NCBI GenBank assembly: GCA_025345505.1
Contig: JANVCC010000040.1
Coordinates: 8,207,655-8,271,654 of the forward strand
Direction of reading: 5' to 3'
DNA from: Todiramphus chloris collaris
Lineage: Eukaryota > Chordata > Aves > Coraciiformes > Alcedinidae
DNA: 64,000 bases
Shown here piece after piece: positions 12,521 to 27,500 of the stretch (position 1 is its first letter; each line of letters begins with the position of its first letter). Below the pieces are notes generated by a model. It had not been told where the DNA came from. It saw nothing but the letters and a program-made list of their open reading frames with translations, and did not search any database. Made by a program: the position numbers and the translations under genes.

Positions 12521-15500
12521 TGCGACTATGAGCTTCTCTTCCCCTGATGACTTCTCTTTTTCTTGGAAAAGCTCATAAATTCAGGATCTGCCAAGCTCAC
12601 AAGCAGTGAAATACTGCTGGGGTATGTCTCGAGAGCCAGATCGAGACTTCAGAAACAGCAGCTTGTGTGTTTTGGTGGTTTTTAAATAGGGTTTTGGATA
12701 ATATCGCCACAGATGCTTGTTGTTGGTCCAGGCTCTAAATTCTTTGAAGCTGTCTATCAAAGTCTTAACTGCAAAGCAAGCAGGCCTCTGGAAGATAGCA
12801 GTGATGGTCAAGGCTGTCTCTGCAGAAACACTTGTTGGATTAAAGATGGGAGGTATTTGGCAATTGACTTTGAAGTCTGCTTAGATACAAGTGATGAATA
12901 AATGTTTGTTCCTGCTATGAGGAGGCGATGCCTGTGGTGGGTACTGTGATGGGACATGGATGCTGGTGTGACAGCACATGGTAGTTTCGTGCTGAGTGAG
13001 GGCATGGGGAAGAAAGTGCGTGGTGGAACAATGTGGCCATCAATATATGGTGCAGAGTTCAGAGGCTGTGCCTGTCTGAACCTACAACCTCTGCCCCAAG
13101 AGCAGGAGGGGTTGAGCTCCTTTGGGTGGAAATGGGCATCCTGGAGGTCTCTAAAGCTTTTGGGTCAAAGAGGAGACACCTCTGTGTGCCAAAAGAGACT
13201 GTTACTCTGCATCATTCATTTGTCCTGCACATTGTAAAAGTGGCACCTCTTTCAACCCATACTCTAGTTAGTATGTGTGTAGGGGGGTGAACTCTATTTC
13301 TCTATTATAAATTATAATGTCAGCTAATAGAAAACAGAACCATGCTCTACTTACAGTCATTACACTAAAATACATTAAATTTTTATATCCCAGCTGAAAA
13401 GAATTAGATGATTGACATACAAAATAGATGATTGGGATGGAAAAGAAAATTATGTTGACTTTTCGGAGAACAAACTCTAAAATGGCATTTAATTTTGTTT
13501 AATGGATTGCTAAGAAAAGCACCTGAAAAAATAATTTCACATAAACTGAGGATCATTAGTGAGATTTTAGTAATGGAGGCAGTAGAGGAACCTGAAAGAA
13601 TTTCAGGAAATAGAAATTAAGTTGTGTAGGGGATATAAAATAAGGTACCTCTTTTCCTAAAGAGATTCATCTTTAAATTTTCCAAATATGTTTTAAGCGT
13701 TCTCTAAAGTGCTGAAGATACTGAAATCTGGCGTGTGTGCTGCTAGTCTGATAAGTTGAAACAAAATAAGACTTTCTGGAACTTCAGAGAGGCATTTTAA
13801 GGGTATATTTGTATAATATAGCATATAGCCTCTACCTAAGAGATATGGATTTTATAGATACTATTTCTTTGCTAAGATGAGGAAATCTACCACAAAGTGA
13901 GTGGAAAGTATCTGGTTTGCCATTCTCTTCTCTGCTTCTTACGGGACACAAGAAGTAAAAATAACTTCTCCCAAGCTTCTCAATTTTCAAAGCCATTTGT
14001 TCAGGTTTCCCATACCCAACTGCTTGAGTGGAGACATGCAGACACTTGAAAAATATGGACCTTTGGGTAGTTTGCATTTATTTGGCAAGAAAACATCTAA
14101 TGTTTTAGTAAATTCTTTCAGTAAATAGGTAGAAATGTTTGCTTAACTATGAGGAAAGTGGGACATTAGAAAAGTCTTCCCACTTCATTGTCTTGCCATT
14201 TTATTTTATTTTTTTTAATAAATTTTAACTGGAACCTTTATTTAGACTATAGATCACTGAGTTTAAGTGGGTTATTTCTTTTGGTTTGTGGGAGGGTTTG
14301 TTTTTTTATAAATACATACCACTGCTGAAGCAGACAAATGGCTTCAAGGTTAATAAAGGCAGAGAAGATGCAGGTTCTTGTTTCAGAGCCATGAATGTTT
14401 TTAGTTTATTTGTTGCCAATGAATTTAAACTTGCTTTACAATAAAGCTGGAAAGGAGATGCTATTATTTTTCCCACAAAATAGTGCCAGGAAATGACTTT
14501 TCTGTGATTTGTTTTCATCTTGGAAGTGGTGGTTGGAGTACTTCTTGCAAGTTCTCAATTACTGTGGCTGTGGTCATCTTACACATGGGTCCATATAGGG
14601 AATCTGAGTCCATGGAGGTTGCTTGGAGGTAGGACTCCAGGTCCAAAACTGTGCTGTGGTTCTCCATATCCGTCTGTGCATTTGGGTCGCACATCAGCAT
14701 CCACTTTCCTGCTCTGCCTGAAAGAGATTCTGGGGCTTGCTTGTTGTTTATGGGGTTTTGTGGCATGGATGATGATGGAAAAGACAGGAACTTGAATGTC
14801 TACTTAGACTATAATTTTTTTTTTTTACATTATCTAGGTGTGATGTATAAAGCTGTACACATACAGGTTTGTGGGAGTCACTTCTGTGTGCAAGTATCTG
14901 TGCAACAGATCTGCACTGCCCTAAAGCACGGCAATTTTAATGTGCAGCAAGACTGCTGATCATCTAGGCAGCACTGTGCTTCTGTAGTAATTAATGTTGT
15001 AATTATTAATGGGTTGAAAGCCCAATTTAAAATGGTCCTATGGAAATCTTAATCCTGGGGACTAAACCGCTGTAACTGACTGGAATCAAGTATATAACTT
15101 CTTGCAGTGAGATACATGCATGTTGGGGGGGGGTGTGTACGCCTTTTCCTTTTACATAAAAGCACAAATTTTTTTTTGTTTTTGTTTGTTTGTTGGGTTT
15201 TTTCTAGTTTTCTTTCATTTCCTTCACAGCATGCCACGTCTCAACAGCAGTCTTGCCTGTACCTCAGCTGTGCTGGATCAATACAAGAGGTGGTGGAGGG
15301 AGGTATGAGGCCTTTTCCTATGAAACAAGCTCTGAAGGGGCACACTTCTAGTGCAAAGAGAGCCACAGCCTCCTGTTTGTTGCTCTTCTAGAATACGTGT
15401 GGCAACTGTAAAGCCAGAGGGTTTCCACATCAGTGGGGCGAGGTGTCCTTGTACAGGAGGCGATATCAATTCCCTAGCCTGCTCCCACACCACCTCCTCC

Positions 15501-18500
15501 TCCTCCCCCTCCATCGGGGCATCTCCATGCAGCTGCAAAAAGCAGAATTCTTGAATCTAGGCTGAAAGTGATGTAAAGGCTCCTGGTTCTGGCCTGTAGC
15601 CTCTCTTTTCTCCGCTCTGCTCATTTTCTCCTTGCTCCCTAATGTAATGAGGATACAGGCAGAGTTTCTCTGCTGACTGTGTATATGGGGAGAGATTTCT
15701 CTCTATAGGTATGGTGCAAAAAGAAAGTGGTTTGGTCCTGGCTGCTCTCCTGCTCCACCCTAGGATGATTCAGCTCTTATTTTGCAAATATTTGTCTGTA
15801 AATGATTTGAAAAATCACAGCAATTGAGTTAATGTTATCTAGCCCGCTTTCACTCGCCTCTGACGCCAGGGAAGAAGAAACCTCCCTGCTGCAGTTAATC
15901 CCTAGGGTGAGACCACCCTTTCTCTTTTGTTTAAAATCTTCAAGTTGGTAGATGAATGTGGTGGCATCTGCAGCTCCTCGCTTCCTGGGCAGGCTTCCTG
16001 GGAGAGGCACAGCAGATGTCCCTGGGACCTGCTGCAGGAACTTCATCAGAAATTGTGTCCAAGCAAAGCTGCTGGAAAAATTCTTCCCCACAACAGGAGT
16101 CCCAAGGCACTGGCAGTTTCCTCCATAAATAATCCACACTCACTTGGTCCTAAAGAGAATTTATTTTTGCATGTCTGTGAAATAGAGGAGGAAGGGCTGC
16201 TCCCTTTTTCTTTGCCCGACTCGCATATGAAGCAAGGAGCTGTAAAGCTTTTTGGGTAAAGAGTGTGTCTTCATTCTGAGTTCCTACAGCACCAGGTGCC
16301 CCAGTGCTTAAAGCTGTGGCTGTTCCTCTTAGGATGCACCTACAAAAAAAACCCCAAACCCATCTCTGTGCACGTGGAGCTGAGACTTATTCTGAGTTTT
16401 ATTTTGCACTTTTGTGCCTCTTCCTCTCATTTCAGGTGGCCATGCAGTGCACCTCCTTGTTTGCTGCTGCTTGTTGCCATACGTTAGGTGCACATCAGTG
16501 CAAAGGGGTGTTCAGCTGTGCTGGTGGTATTTGCTGGAGGTTTTTCCACCCGTATGATTTTCCTTTTTATTTTATTTTTTTTTTAAAGCCAGCTGTTGCT
16601 GGGGGACTTTGCGTGCCTGTCAGTATGTTTTGGAATTGCAGAGGATTTGGGGTTCTGTTTTTTAGCAGACTCGTAAAATTCTACCAGGGTCTTTAATGCA
16701 GTGTGTACTTCTAGCACTGCTGCTCTGCAGCTGTATGGTTATTGAAATAATAAAACATTTCAATAACATTTTGAAAGGGATGTTTCCCTCCCAGCTTGAG
16801 GGAAGAAAATTAAATCCGCTTTCTGTTTTCTCAAGGCCATGGGACTAAAACTGATGTGCTCAGACCTCATCTGTAAAGGGTTCATTGCCTGTGCCCATGC
16901 CTAGTGGTTTGGAAGAGAACAGGACATGTCTCTCAGCAGATATCCTTAGCAAAGACCAATTTTGTGAGTGCATTTTGCTGAATGTGAGTTGTTACTTGTG
17001 AATATAAAGGCTTTCTTCCAAGAAATCTTAAGCGATTTCTGCTGCCTGATTGTGTGCTGATGTGTGCTCTAGCAAGGAGCAGCAGGTAAAGTATTTATCT
17101 GTTTAAGAATAGTTTTTGCCAGAGATCTGCTGGCTTATGAAATTATAAATTAGACATGAATTCATACCAGCTGATGGAAAAAAAGCACTGACCTTCTCTG
17201 CTCCATATTAATGATGGGAGTATGTACAAAATCCTCTGGTTTATTTTCATCGTCGGTCCCTGGTGCTGCCAGCCTTGGTGTGCCCATCCTGCACAGTGCG
17301 TGTCTGGCACCACATCCTGGGCAGGGCTTTCCAGCCTCCCTGCTCCCAGCCTGGGCAGCCTTGGAGCAGTCAGATGGTGTCACTTGGGATTTTCTGAGTC
17401 ATCACAACGTTGTTTGGGCTCTGCCTGTGTCATGCAAGGAGGGTTTTACTTTGAAGTCGCTCCTGGCATGTGTTCTGTTGAGCAAACGTGTAGAAGGACC
17501 TTGTTTTGTTGTCGTCCTTCTGTGTTGGATTAGCTTATTCCTGGCATGGTGTGTCAGAGTGGCTGTTGACAGTTGACATGAAGACCAGGTTGTCCTGTGT
17601 GTGATGTTCCCTGGTCAGATGGGAACGGGCATTGTGATCTGAAAGCAAGATCAGTTTTCAGTGTTTTCTGCTTTTCTTATTTGTTCTTCTGAAAGAAGGA
17701 ATTCCCATGTATGTAAGAGCAGCTTACACTCTGGAGATTAGTTTGAAAAGTGCTGAAGTTGGATATTCTCCTTAAATGTGTTTCCAAAGGCAACATATCC
17801 TACTGGTTTAATACTTAGTGGTAAGGAGTAACGGGGCTGAGCCAGCAGCCAGAGCAAACCAGCTTCAGAGATTCACCAGACCTGTGACTTCCTAGGTCCT
17901 GTCCTTGGGCTTGGCAATGCTGCCTTGGTGGTTCTTGAAGGGTGCTGAAAGAAACCAGAACTTGAATGCGTTTATTGAATTTTGTCCTCTTTGTGGCTGG
18001 AAATGGATTCATTAGCTCAAAACAATAATAAAGAGGTGACTCCACCAGTGAGGCAAGCAGGGTGGGCTGGACTGGTAAGTCTTGCTGGGGGTGGGAGCTG
18101 TGCTTCTGGTCAGGATGGGAAGACAAGGATGGGCCATGCTTCAAAGGACAGAGGGATCAAGACTGTTTGATTTGTAGGCATAAATCAACTTAAGCATAAA
18201 ACCTCAGGAACAGCAGAGGGGCACTGTTTACAAAATACTGTAGACTGGAAATTCTCCAGTGGAGGTGCTGGAGGTGGTGTGAGTCTCTGAGCCACCTTGG
18301 TGTCCAGATGGGCACCCGTTGGTGCTTCTGCCCAGCGGGCGTGCTGGGAGGGAAGTGCTCCCTTTTGCAAGGCTTGGTTGTATGCTAAGCACATGTATCT
18401 GTCAGTATCTCTAACTATTGGTAATATGAGCATTTTTATTACTATTGAAGCAGTTGCCATTTACACGCCTCTAAGCTTCAGACAAGAGCTGGACCCCATT

Positions 18501-21500
18501 TTGTACTCAGGTGCTCATGCCACTGAGGAACCTGGCCATGCTGCGGGTTGTGGCTGCCCTCTGCTCAGCGTTGCTCATGGCTGGCTTTGCACTGAACCTT
18601 TCCTAAACTGCACCATAGGCAGGGATGCACAACAGCATCAAAATGTGCAGTTGTACAATTACAGAGAGGGGCTCACAGATCATTTAGTTGCCGATTACAG
18701 ATTCATCTTCTGAAATAGATTCTAAGATGGATAATTAAAGAAAAGGGTGAATTTAAAAGCATGTGTTACAAATACCAAAAAAAAAAAGGTGTGTGTAAAA
18801 CAACCCTCATTAGGTCAATCACCGAGAAAACACAGAGGAAGGTAAGCCTGAAGACCTACTTAGGTTGAATTTTAGTTGTTCCCTTGCTTGATTTATTCCT
18901 TTGCCCAGCCACCCCCAGCAACACATGTGAAAATAAGATGCCCAAGGTGTGGACCTGATCACAGAATGTGGGTCCTTCAGTTTGGTGCTAATCTCAGGGC
19001 TCCGTGAGTCAGTGGATTAATGAAATAAGGTCCTATAGACACAATGAAAAACTCCTTGATTGCCAAGAAACTGTCATCCTAATGAACGCGGATAGTCTGT
19101 TTGTTGAAGACACCAGAAAATGGAATGGGGCTTGCATAGCTTTATTATATTCAAAAATAGACTTTAACTAGAACATTCTGTATTCTTTCCTGTTTGAGTA
19201 AAAACAGGGGCTGATAGAAGTTGAAAGCAGCAGATAAGCTGATGTGGAGCCACATATGGCTTGAAGTTAGTGTTTAAAAAAAGCAAAGAAACCATAATCA
19301 GTTGCAGGTAAAAAGAAAAATGTTCGTAGTAAAGAGTCCTGTTCTCAAGGCATCGCTTCACATTGGTATGAAGACAAGTTTCGATTAACTCCAGATAAAT
19401 TCTTTTTTTTTAATGTGCACCTCATGCAGAATGGATGTTTGTCACCGTCCATCTTCGTTACTAGGGGGGGAAAAATGTGGCAGCATGTTGCTGCTCAGGC
19501 ATTTGGGGCCTTAATGCTAAAAATCAATTCAATGTGGTCATCTTATGAAAATACTCTAAACAGCCCATGTGCTGCTCTGATTTCTACTTAAAGAGGATAA
19601 ATTTCCTTCATAATCAGTACTGTAAGATGGGATACAAAAAACTCATTTTTCTTTCTGAAGACTGCTTTTTCTAGAGGTTTTCAGTGGACCTGGGAAGTAA
19701 TTTGGTAAAATAACTTAGAATTGCTGGAGGAGGGGAGACCCGTGATGGTGGAAAATAAGACCTGACCCATCTGACGTGATGCGTGGCCAAGCGTGAGGAC
19801 TTGGCTGGGTTTCTGCTAGTAGGGTGTTGAACTGTTGTCACTTGTGTCTCATATCTCTGTGGCACCTGGAATATTGTTGATATTTGCTGGAGTCTTTCAC
19901 ATCTACATAGTGAAATTGCTGCAGGAGTATGTCTCTACCTTGGACACTTTTTTGAAAGAAGAAGGAAAGCAACTGTTATAAAATTTTGAACCTTTTCAAC
20001 TTTAGCACTGTTTTTGATTGGAAAATGTAAATGGTTGTGCTGAATTATTGGTTATTTACTTTTTAAAGTCAAAATATTCACTGGAAAACACCCTCATTTT
20101 CTATCCGGCATCTGGGCCTTGATTCTTTGGACGAGGTGATGGTTGTCTGGTCTCAGTTTCCTATGGCAGAAGTGCAACCTAGAACCATATTGGCCCTTTA
20201 TAGGTGCTCTGAATTTCAGAAGCAACATCCTGACACTGGCAAATCAGCAGAAGGGTATGGAGCTGTTTCACATAGACAGGAATGAAATATAAAAAGACAG
20301 CATGTTTTTTTCATAAACTGTTACCCTTAGTTTTCAGCAGAGTGGAGTATAAAGGCAAGGTAGTTACAGAAGATTGAAGCCAAAGGAGTAATTTGCTTGC
20401 TTTCATTTTTATTTTATTTTATTGTTTTTAATCTAGAACTTAATTGGTAGGGAATATGTAAGTTATTCTTAAAGCAACCCAGCAACAGAGAATGTACGTG
20501 GGTGAACACAGCAGTACAAGCACTCCAGCTGGTACCCAGGATGAGTGTTTCCTTTTGAACTGGAAACCAGAAAACTTGACATTAGTACTGGTTGTAACTG
20601 CTGTTGTTGGGTAAACTATCTTAAATGTTGAGGAGCTGCGTTACTTGTCTGTAAAATATGAATAACAACATTGTATAAATATTCTTTGATCTCTTCCCAT
20701 GAAAAGCTCTATGGAAATTCCAAGAATTCAACACTGAAAGCTGGATTTAACCTTTGTGGAAAATTGAGACTCTTAAGTTATTTATAAATATTTTAAAGTA
20801 GAATATTATTTGTCACAGTTGATACTTTTTACTGTAGTCAAAGGCAAGCGGCTAATAATAAAATAATTCTGTTGTGGCAGTGATTAAACAACAATTTAAT
20901 GTCTGCATCTACAGTATGTTCAGAAGTGGATTTAAAAATGCCACAATGCCCTGAGTGATGCAGTGATATAGGCTTTGTGAATTCTCTTGGGTAACTCTGA
21001 GGCGAGAATCGTGGCTGTGATTACAGCACTGTAAGAGAGAGTTGTTCCAGTGTGTGAAAGGAGTTGAAATGGTACTTCTCCAAGTCAAATGGGCAATTGA
21101 CTACTTATTGCTGATTTAACAGGCATAAAATACAAGTCAAGAGGGATACTGCACTTCAGGCTGACACCCAATCTTCTCTCATTGAAATTGATGTGCAATG
21201 GCTTCTTGATTCCCTGCCATCAATCTTCTCCTTAGGAACCACAAGCTGAAGTTAATGGTTTTCATCACAATGGCAATGAAGATACCATTTACCTATTTAA
21301 AATGCTCGACAGGGAAATGCTCAAGAATGATGCCTTGTGCTCCAGGCCATTCATCCAGTTTGATGAAATCTCACTTTCTCCTTATGGCTGCATGAACACA
21401 GACATGCCTCAAAGATTTGAGCGCTCTATCCATTCTGGAGCGTGATTAATTTATGTCCACACCAGACAGCTTGTTGTACATTAAGCCGTGCCAGCCAACA

Positions 21501-24500
21501 GATAATTTTTCTAGCATTTAAACCAATTTACGACCTAGCTGACGTGCTCATTGTTTCACTAAACCTGGCCAGTCAGCACCGTCTCTGCCACAGAGCAGGA
21601 AATTAATCTTTGCAGATATTTGACTCCATCAGCTTTTCCTACCTGCTGTGTGCAATTGTGGAGGAATTTGGCACATTTTCTGTAAGAGCTATGTCTTCAA
21701 ATTGTGTTCCGGATAACTCTGTTATCCTCTCCTCCCTTTCCTAGACTGTGTCCTCCAGGACACCATCTCTTCTCTCACCCAGCTGGGTGTAACCTGAACA
21801 TCCAAAGTCCAGGGGAGAGGGTTTGTCTTTGGCTGTTTCATTTATACAGCTTAGGAGGGAATACCTGAGGTTGCTGAGACTCATCTTATGGGCAGACAGT
21901 AAATACATGACTGAGGTGCCCTGAAGATTCAAGTCTTGTACTGTTGACTTTTATGGCATGGAGCTGTTAAAGATACAAAAAGACTTGGAGGATGCCAGCT
22001 TAGCTCCTTGGTTATGTCACTGGTTTAAATTATGAGCATGGATGCAATTAGGCTGAAACTTCAGCAGGATTAAGAGAGAAATTGCAAAGGAAGCATTAGC
22101 CAAAATGTGTACTTTTATCTGCATGTTCGTACAGATGCTTTACGAACAGAAATCTGAATGTCATGTGTTGGTTGCGCTGTGCCATTGCAGTTGTCACTCT
22201 TAGGATGTGAAAAAGCAATAGGAGCTGGAAAGGAAATTCAGATCAAATTTCCTTTAAGGAGTGCAGTAAGACTGCCACAAAACCAGGTCTGTGCCCAAGC
22301 CCCATTGAGGTAAACCCCCCTCATTTGCACGGTGAAAGTGAAGCCCAGCCCTAGTGCAGTCCAGCGGGGCTGGGAGGTGCTGCTCTCCCAAAGCCTTCCG
22401 ACAACTCTACAGTTTCCACATTCCCAGTATCTTCCTCATACTGAATCTCTAATACACAATTTGAGATGGTGTTAATTTTACAACTCTTTGCTTAAAATGA
22501 AAGCTTGTAAGTTCAAGTTATTTGGCTTATAATTTGTATGACTAGGAAAAGGCCATTTGGTTGGGATTTTTTTTTTAACTTTTAAGGATTGTGGAGACAG
22601 AACTGTCATGTGGTGAGCTTTGGAGAGGATAATGGGATGTATCAAAAAGATGCAAGGAGATAAATTTCAAGTGATCTGAATTTAATTCAGAGATCCCAAG
22701 GAGATCTCACTAAGTGACCAGTGTTTTGCTGAAATGCCAGCATCATTTTTTTCTTTCATTTTGTTTTCTCCCTGAGCCATATCTATTGCCTTTGAAGTAG
22801 CTACAGCTGAGGCCAAAATTTGTGAATGCTGGGAAACCAGCAGTTCTGAGCAAGGAAAAACCTTTGTAGTCTGTTCAGAGTGCAACAGAGTAGGCAAAGA
22901 ATCTTTTTTTTTTTTTAATTAATATTTTGTTTCCAAGCCTCTGGCATTTGGCCCTCAGCTTCAGCCTGGTTGCATTAAAATGCATGGTGCAATCTTAAAG
23001 GTCAGTTGACCGCTAAGCAAAGATCTTCCTGGTCAAGGAGACCTGGCGAGGAGAGCGTTTCCCTCCGTGTTCCTGTATTGCCAGATGGGTTAGGTGAAGG
23101 ATAACAAGTCATGGGCCTCAACTTTACTGGTTTCAAGAAGCAATATATTGCCTCTTCTGGGTAGTTGCATGAGTAAGTTGGGACTATGGTTAATGTCAGG
23201 AAGTCTTGTCTTGGTTAAAACATATGCAGCATTTCCATGGAGTGTCTGAGGGTTCAAGAACTGGGAATCATGAGCATTAAGGCGAAGCAATAAAATGTGC
23301 GGTGTCTGCGATTGCCATTCTTGTGTTGTAGATTGTGTTTGAGTTGCAATCTCCTGTTCACAACTGGAAATTCCTTTGGATGCAACAGATACAATTCCTG
23401 TTACCATCCGACTTCCAGTCTGTGGCATTGTAAGAACAAGCAAGTATTATAAGACATGTTAAAAAATAAATATCAAGCCAATATTAAATTTCATACTTAA
23501 GATGCCCATTCAGCTGAGCAACAGAAACTGGTGCTCTGGAGCGCAGATCCTGCCATGATAGTGCTGCTATTGCGAGTGAAAGCTGAAATTAGTGTCACTT
23601 CTTCCAGGGATTTAAAGACCTTTACGTTTTCCTGAGTTACTCTGTTCCTTTCAATTAATTTCAAAAGAAAAGACTACAAAAATTCAAATGCAAAACAGTC
23701 TGAATGTCATCTGGAATTTATTTGACCTCTTGCATTGGCTCTAAAAGAAATCATAAACAAATAAACAAATAAAACTTCTAAGATAAAAAAGACACTCCAT
23801 TTAATAACTAGATTAAAAAGCAATTTGAAACTTAGTGGGGGAGGTTGCATGTGGCACAAGAAAGGAAGGCGCGCATTTCATTTTAGTGGTGACTGGAGAT
23901 GCTGCCAGTTCATTTGGGATGAACCCTCGCTGAGGCGTTTAGGAATTCCTTTTGTGCTGAGACCCCACAGTTACAGTGACCTGTGCTCCCTGAAGTTAGT
24001 GAAGCTGGGATCTTTATTTGGAAGGTTTGGATGTTTAGGGGGGGGAGAAGTTGTTTTCTTTTGGAGGGAGTGAAATTTTAAGGCCAGTATTTAGAAAGGC
24101 TGTATTTCTTCACTAAGAAGCCGCAATACTCCCAGATTCTTTTAAATCTACTTGATGATCATCATTCTTCTCTTGGAAAATTAATAACAAGCTTTCTCCA
24201 CCTTTAAAAAGCTAACTCTTCTTTATGCCCAAACACACAATTTTTTGGTTTCAGCTTGTCTCCCCTTGTCTCCCCCACCACCATTCCTCCCTCCCATGAG
24301 GAGCCACTGTATGTCTCTTGGATGAAATGTGATGCTAGACATCAAACAAGAAAATTACGTGTGTATTCTTCCATAGACAGCTGTATAGGGTGCTGTGGAA
24401 GCCCAAGTCTCATAGCAGTTTTGCACATGTCGCTCGTATGTAACTTTCTTGGAAATCATCCTTGTTAGAAGGAATGGAGTGTTTCTGTGCATCCCTGGTG

Positions 24501-27500
24501 AAGAAAGTTGGGCTTTTTTCCTTTAGCATCTTTGTCCAAGGAATTTGAAGGAGGAGAGACAGAGGAAGGTTTCCAATGTTTGATCAAAATGAGGGCCCAT
24601 TCAGCCTTGAGCTACTAGAGAGTTGGGGTTTTTTTCTAGGCATGAACTAAGATGCTCAGTGTCCAAAGTCCAACTGTGCTGAAAAAAAACTCTGTTCTAG
24701 AAAAAGTCCCTTTTAGTGACTTGTAGGGAAGTGGTAGATTATGTCTAGAAACAGGTCTTTGTTTTTGTGCAGGGAACCATTTTGGATGGTCTGTGCTTTC
24801 AGTTTGGTTAAAAAGAGCTGGTTTGGGATTAATCTGCAAATCTCCAACACACAGTGAGAAAAGGGGTTCCCCAGGGTGATGGCTGTAGGGCAAATCAAGT
24901 TTCCCTCCAGAGCTGGGGATATAGATGCACTTGCATTTGAATACTTACATATTTCTATTAAGATAATTCAGCCAACAAAACATATAGCCAAGGGTGATAG
25001 AAATGGAGGAATGTAGACTCTTTCTTGGCAGCTCAAAGCTGGCTTGGAAACATTTCAGAGGAGGATTAAATCTCTCTACTTGGCGGCTCAGGTTTGGGGT
25101 AATCAGCAGAGGTTGGGGATGGCTGAACTGGGGATTAGTGCAGCACAGCGAAGAGTCTAGGGCTGCTGTAAATGAGGATGCAAATGAAAATATGTCAAGC
25201 GTCTTTCATCTGAGGCATTTCCAAATGGCCTGTGGTATTTTTGGGTGCTTGGAGGCTGTGGAGTGGGGAGAGGTGTATGGTAAAGTTGCTGTCTGTGCTC
25301 AGCATGGGTTTCTGTCTGGGGTTAGGTGGGAAGGTGAGAGCACTCCGGGCTTGTTTGATCCTGTTTCCTTTTTAGTGACACAGATACCTTAAGTCCCACG
25401 AGGAAAAACTGACTTTTGTGCCCTGATTTTGTTTGGTTTGTGAAATTATCCACCGTGTCATTAGTTCATCTGCTATTGTGTAATATGTGCATTGTATGCA
25501 AATTAATAGGCTAAAACCAATGTCAAACAGGCTTGTATTTGAGAAATGTTAATATTTCTCTTGGCAGTTCTGATATCCTTTGTTCCTTATGTGCTGAATT
25601 AATTTCTTCTGCCGGCTTTTGCTCTGTGCACATGGTGATAGTGCCTGAGTGACTTGCTGAAAGAAAGGGCTCTGCTTTTCCACTGAACAAGGTGGCAATT
25701 CTCCTGCTTTGCAAAGTGTGCATCTGAGATGTATCCACTTCTGCACAGCTTCCAGAACAAGATAGCAGACCAAAACCAAAGAGTAGAATTAAATAGTTTG
25801 TGGTGTGAAACTACCACAAGCAAAACAAAGCTGCCCTTGGCCTTGTGTTTGGGTTTGTCTGGTTGGCCGAATGGACTGTGCCAGGAGGCTTGGTGCTGGC
25901 ACATGAGATGAATCCAGAGCCTGAGTTCTTGCCATGCTGCTATATGTGCCAATAAGAGGGTTTAAACCTAAATGCGGGGTGCGGTCACCCAGGCTCTAAA
26001 TGCAAACCGTGGGTTTTGGATACACGGCAACAAATTTGGATTTCGCCCACTTTCAACAAGTGCTAAACCAGAACAAGTTCTGGAACCAGAGATGGTGCTG
26101 GTCTGAGCTTTGCTCAGCATGAATGTTCTTTGCCCTCTGTAACTGATGGGCAGGAGCTGCTGCTCCTGGTGGCACAGCACTTCAGGAATAAACTGTTTCT
26201 CAGACATTTCTCAGGTTGTCATATTCATTAAAATGGATTCAGATTTTTGTCGGGTGTAAGTGAACCTCTGGGGTTTTGTGCAGGTTGGTTCAATGGTGGT
26301 ATGTGCTGCAGGTCATCATGGCCCTTCAAAAGCTACAATTTCTCCAGCATTGTTGGTGCAGTCACGTGGAAACAGCAGAGCAAAGTTGGTTTTGCGGTAG
26401 CTCAAGGCTGAGAATTTTGTGGAGTTAGAAATGCTTGTAATTTCCATAGTGTTGTCCAGCAGAGCAAACCTCCTACAATATCTCCATGAACTGCTGCTCT
26501 CTCCCTCTTAAAGGAAGGCACTGACATATGTCCCAGGCCATGTCCATGGTGGAGCCCACTGGGCAGGACCAGGGAGGTGGTGATACAGGAGCAGTGCTGG
26601 AGATATGTCCCTGCTTGACATATCTGCATGAAGGTTTTGGGCTGAACCCATCCATTATTCTCATGTTTATTTCTTGTTCCATCAACTTAAGTTGTGCTTC
26701 TGGCAACTGTTTGTTTCCTTTGGGCGTTTATGGTTATGTTAGTGTAAATATTTTCTAGTGATTGTGAAGTGTCCAGTTTAGTTTCTTACAATTTCCTGCT
26801 GTAGTTTCAGAAACAAAAAATTTAAAAAGTCAGAAAATCACCCTTCCCATAAGCACCAAATTGTGCTTTTTCGGGCAAAACTCGTATCTGAAATTTCAAA
26901 GGTACCGTTTTGTGATTTGAGAACTGAAGAGGTGGCATCTACACGACTGAAGTGAGTTCTCCTCCGTGGTTGTAAAATGGTACAATAAAACTCAAATGAG
27001 TCACTGCTGCTGGAGCTAAATGACCATGGGAAATTTATGGTCATACCATAGTTCTTGTTTATCCTCCTCTTTATCCCAACCATCTCCTATTCAGACTCAT
27101 TTTCGTTGTTGTGCACGTACATCAAATAGCAGTGTTTTGGGAAGGGGAGCCCTGTGTGTGTGAGCTTTGCAAAACATCTAAAAGTCTTCTGGTTGCTGTA
27201 ATAGCGATTGCACAAAAAACGCTCAGAGCCGAACCACGCTGAATAGCTGTAATCTGGGACTTCATTTTTCTTTTTTTCCCCCACTGCAAAAGGTACTCTT
27301 TTTCCTAAATGCTTTCTCCAGTTTCCCTTTCGAGGCATGTGGGCACAGACATTGTGAGAGCTGCTCACATGCTGCGCTGGCCCTGGGATACCCTATTTTT
27401 GTATAACTAATTTTCCTTGCAGCAGTATGAGCGAGGGATGGATCTTATTTATTTTACCAAAGTCATTTTTTCAATATGAGAACAATTAATAAATGATTAT

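Noticed and set aside
16569-16587. T run considered as a retroposon tail
   Set aside because: No LINE or SINE body adjoins it and no target duplication is visible, so it is simple low-complexity sequence.
18029-18075. Candidate exon ending at a gtaagt donor (18076)
   Set aside because: The donor matches consensus, but the upstream reading (RQAGWAGL and similar) has no Gly-X-Y pattern or resemblance to the expected COL23A1 linker, and no convincing acceptor precedes it.
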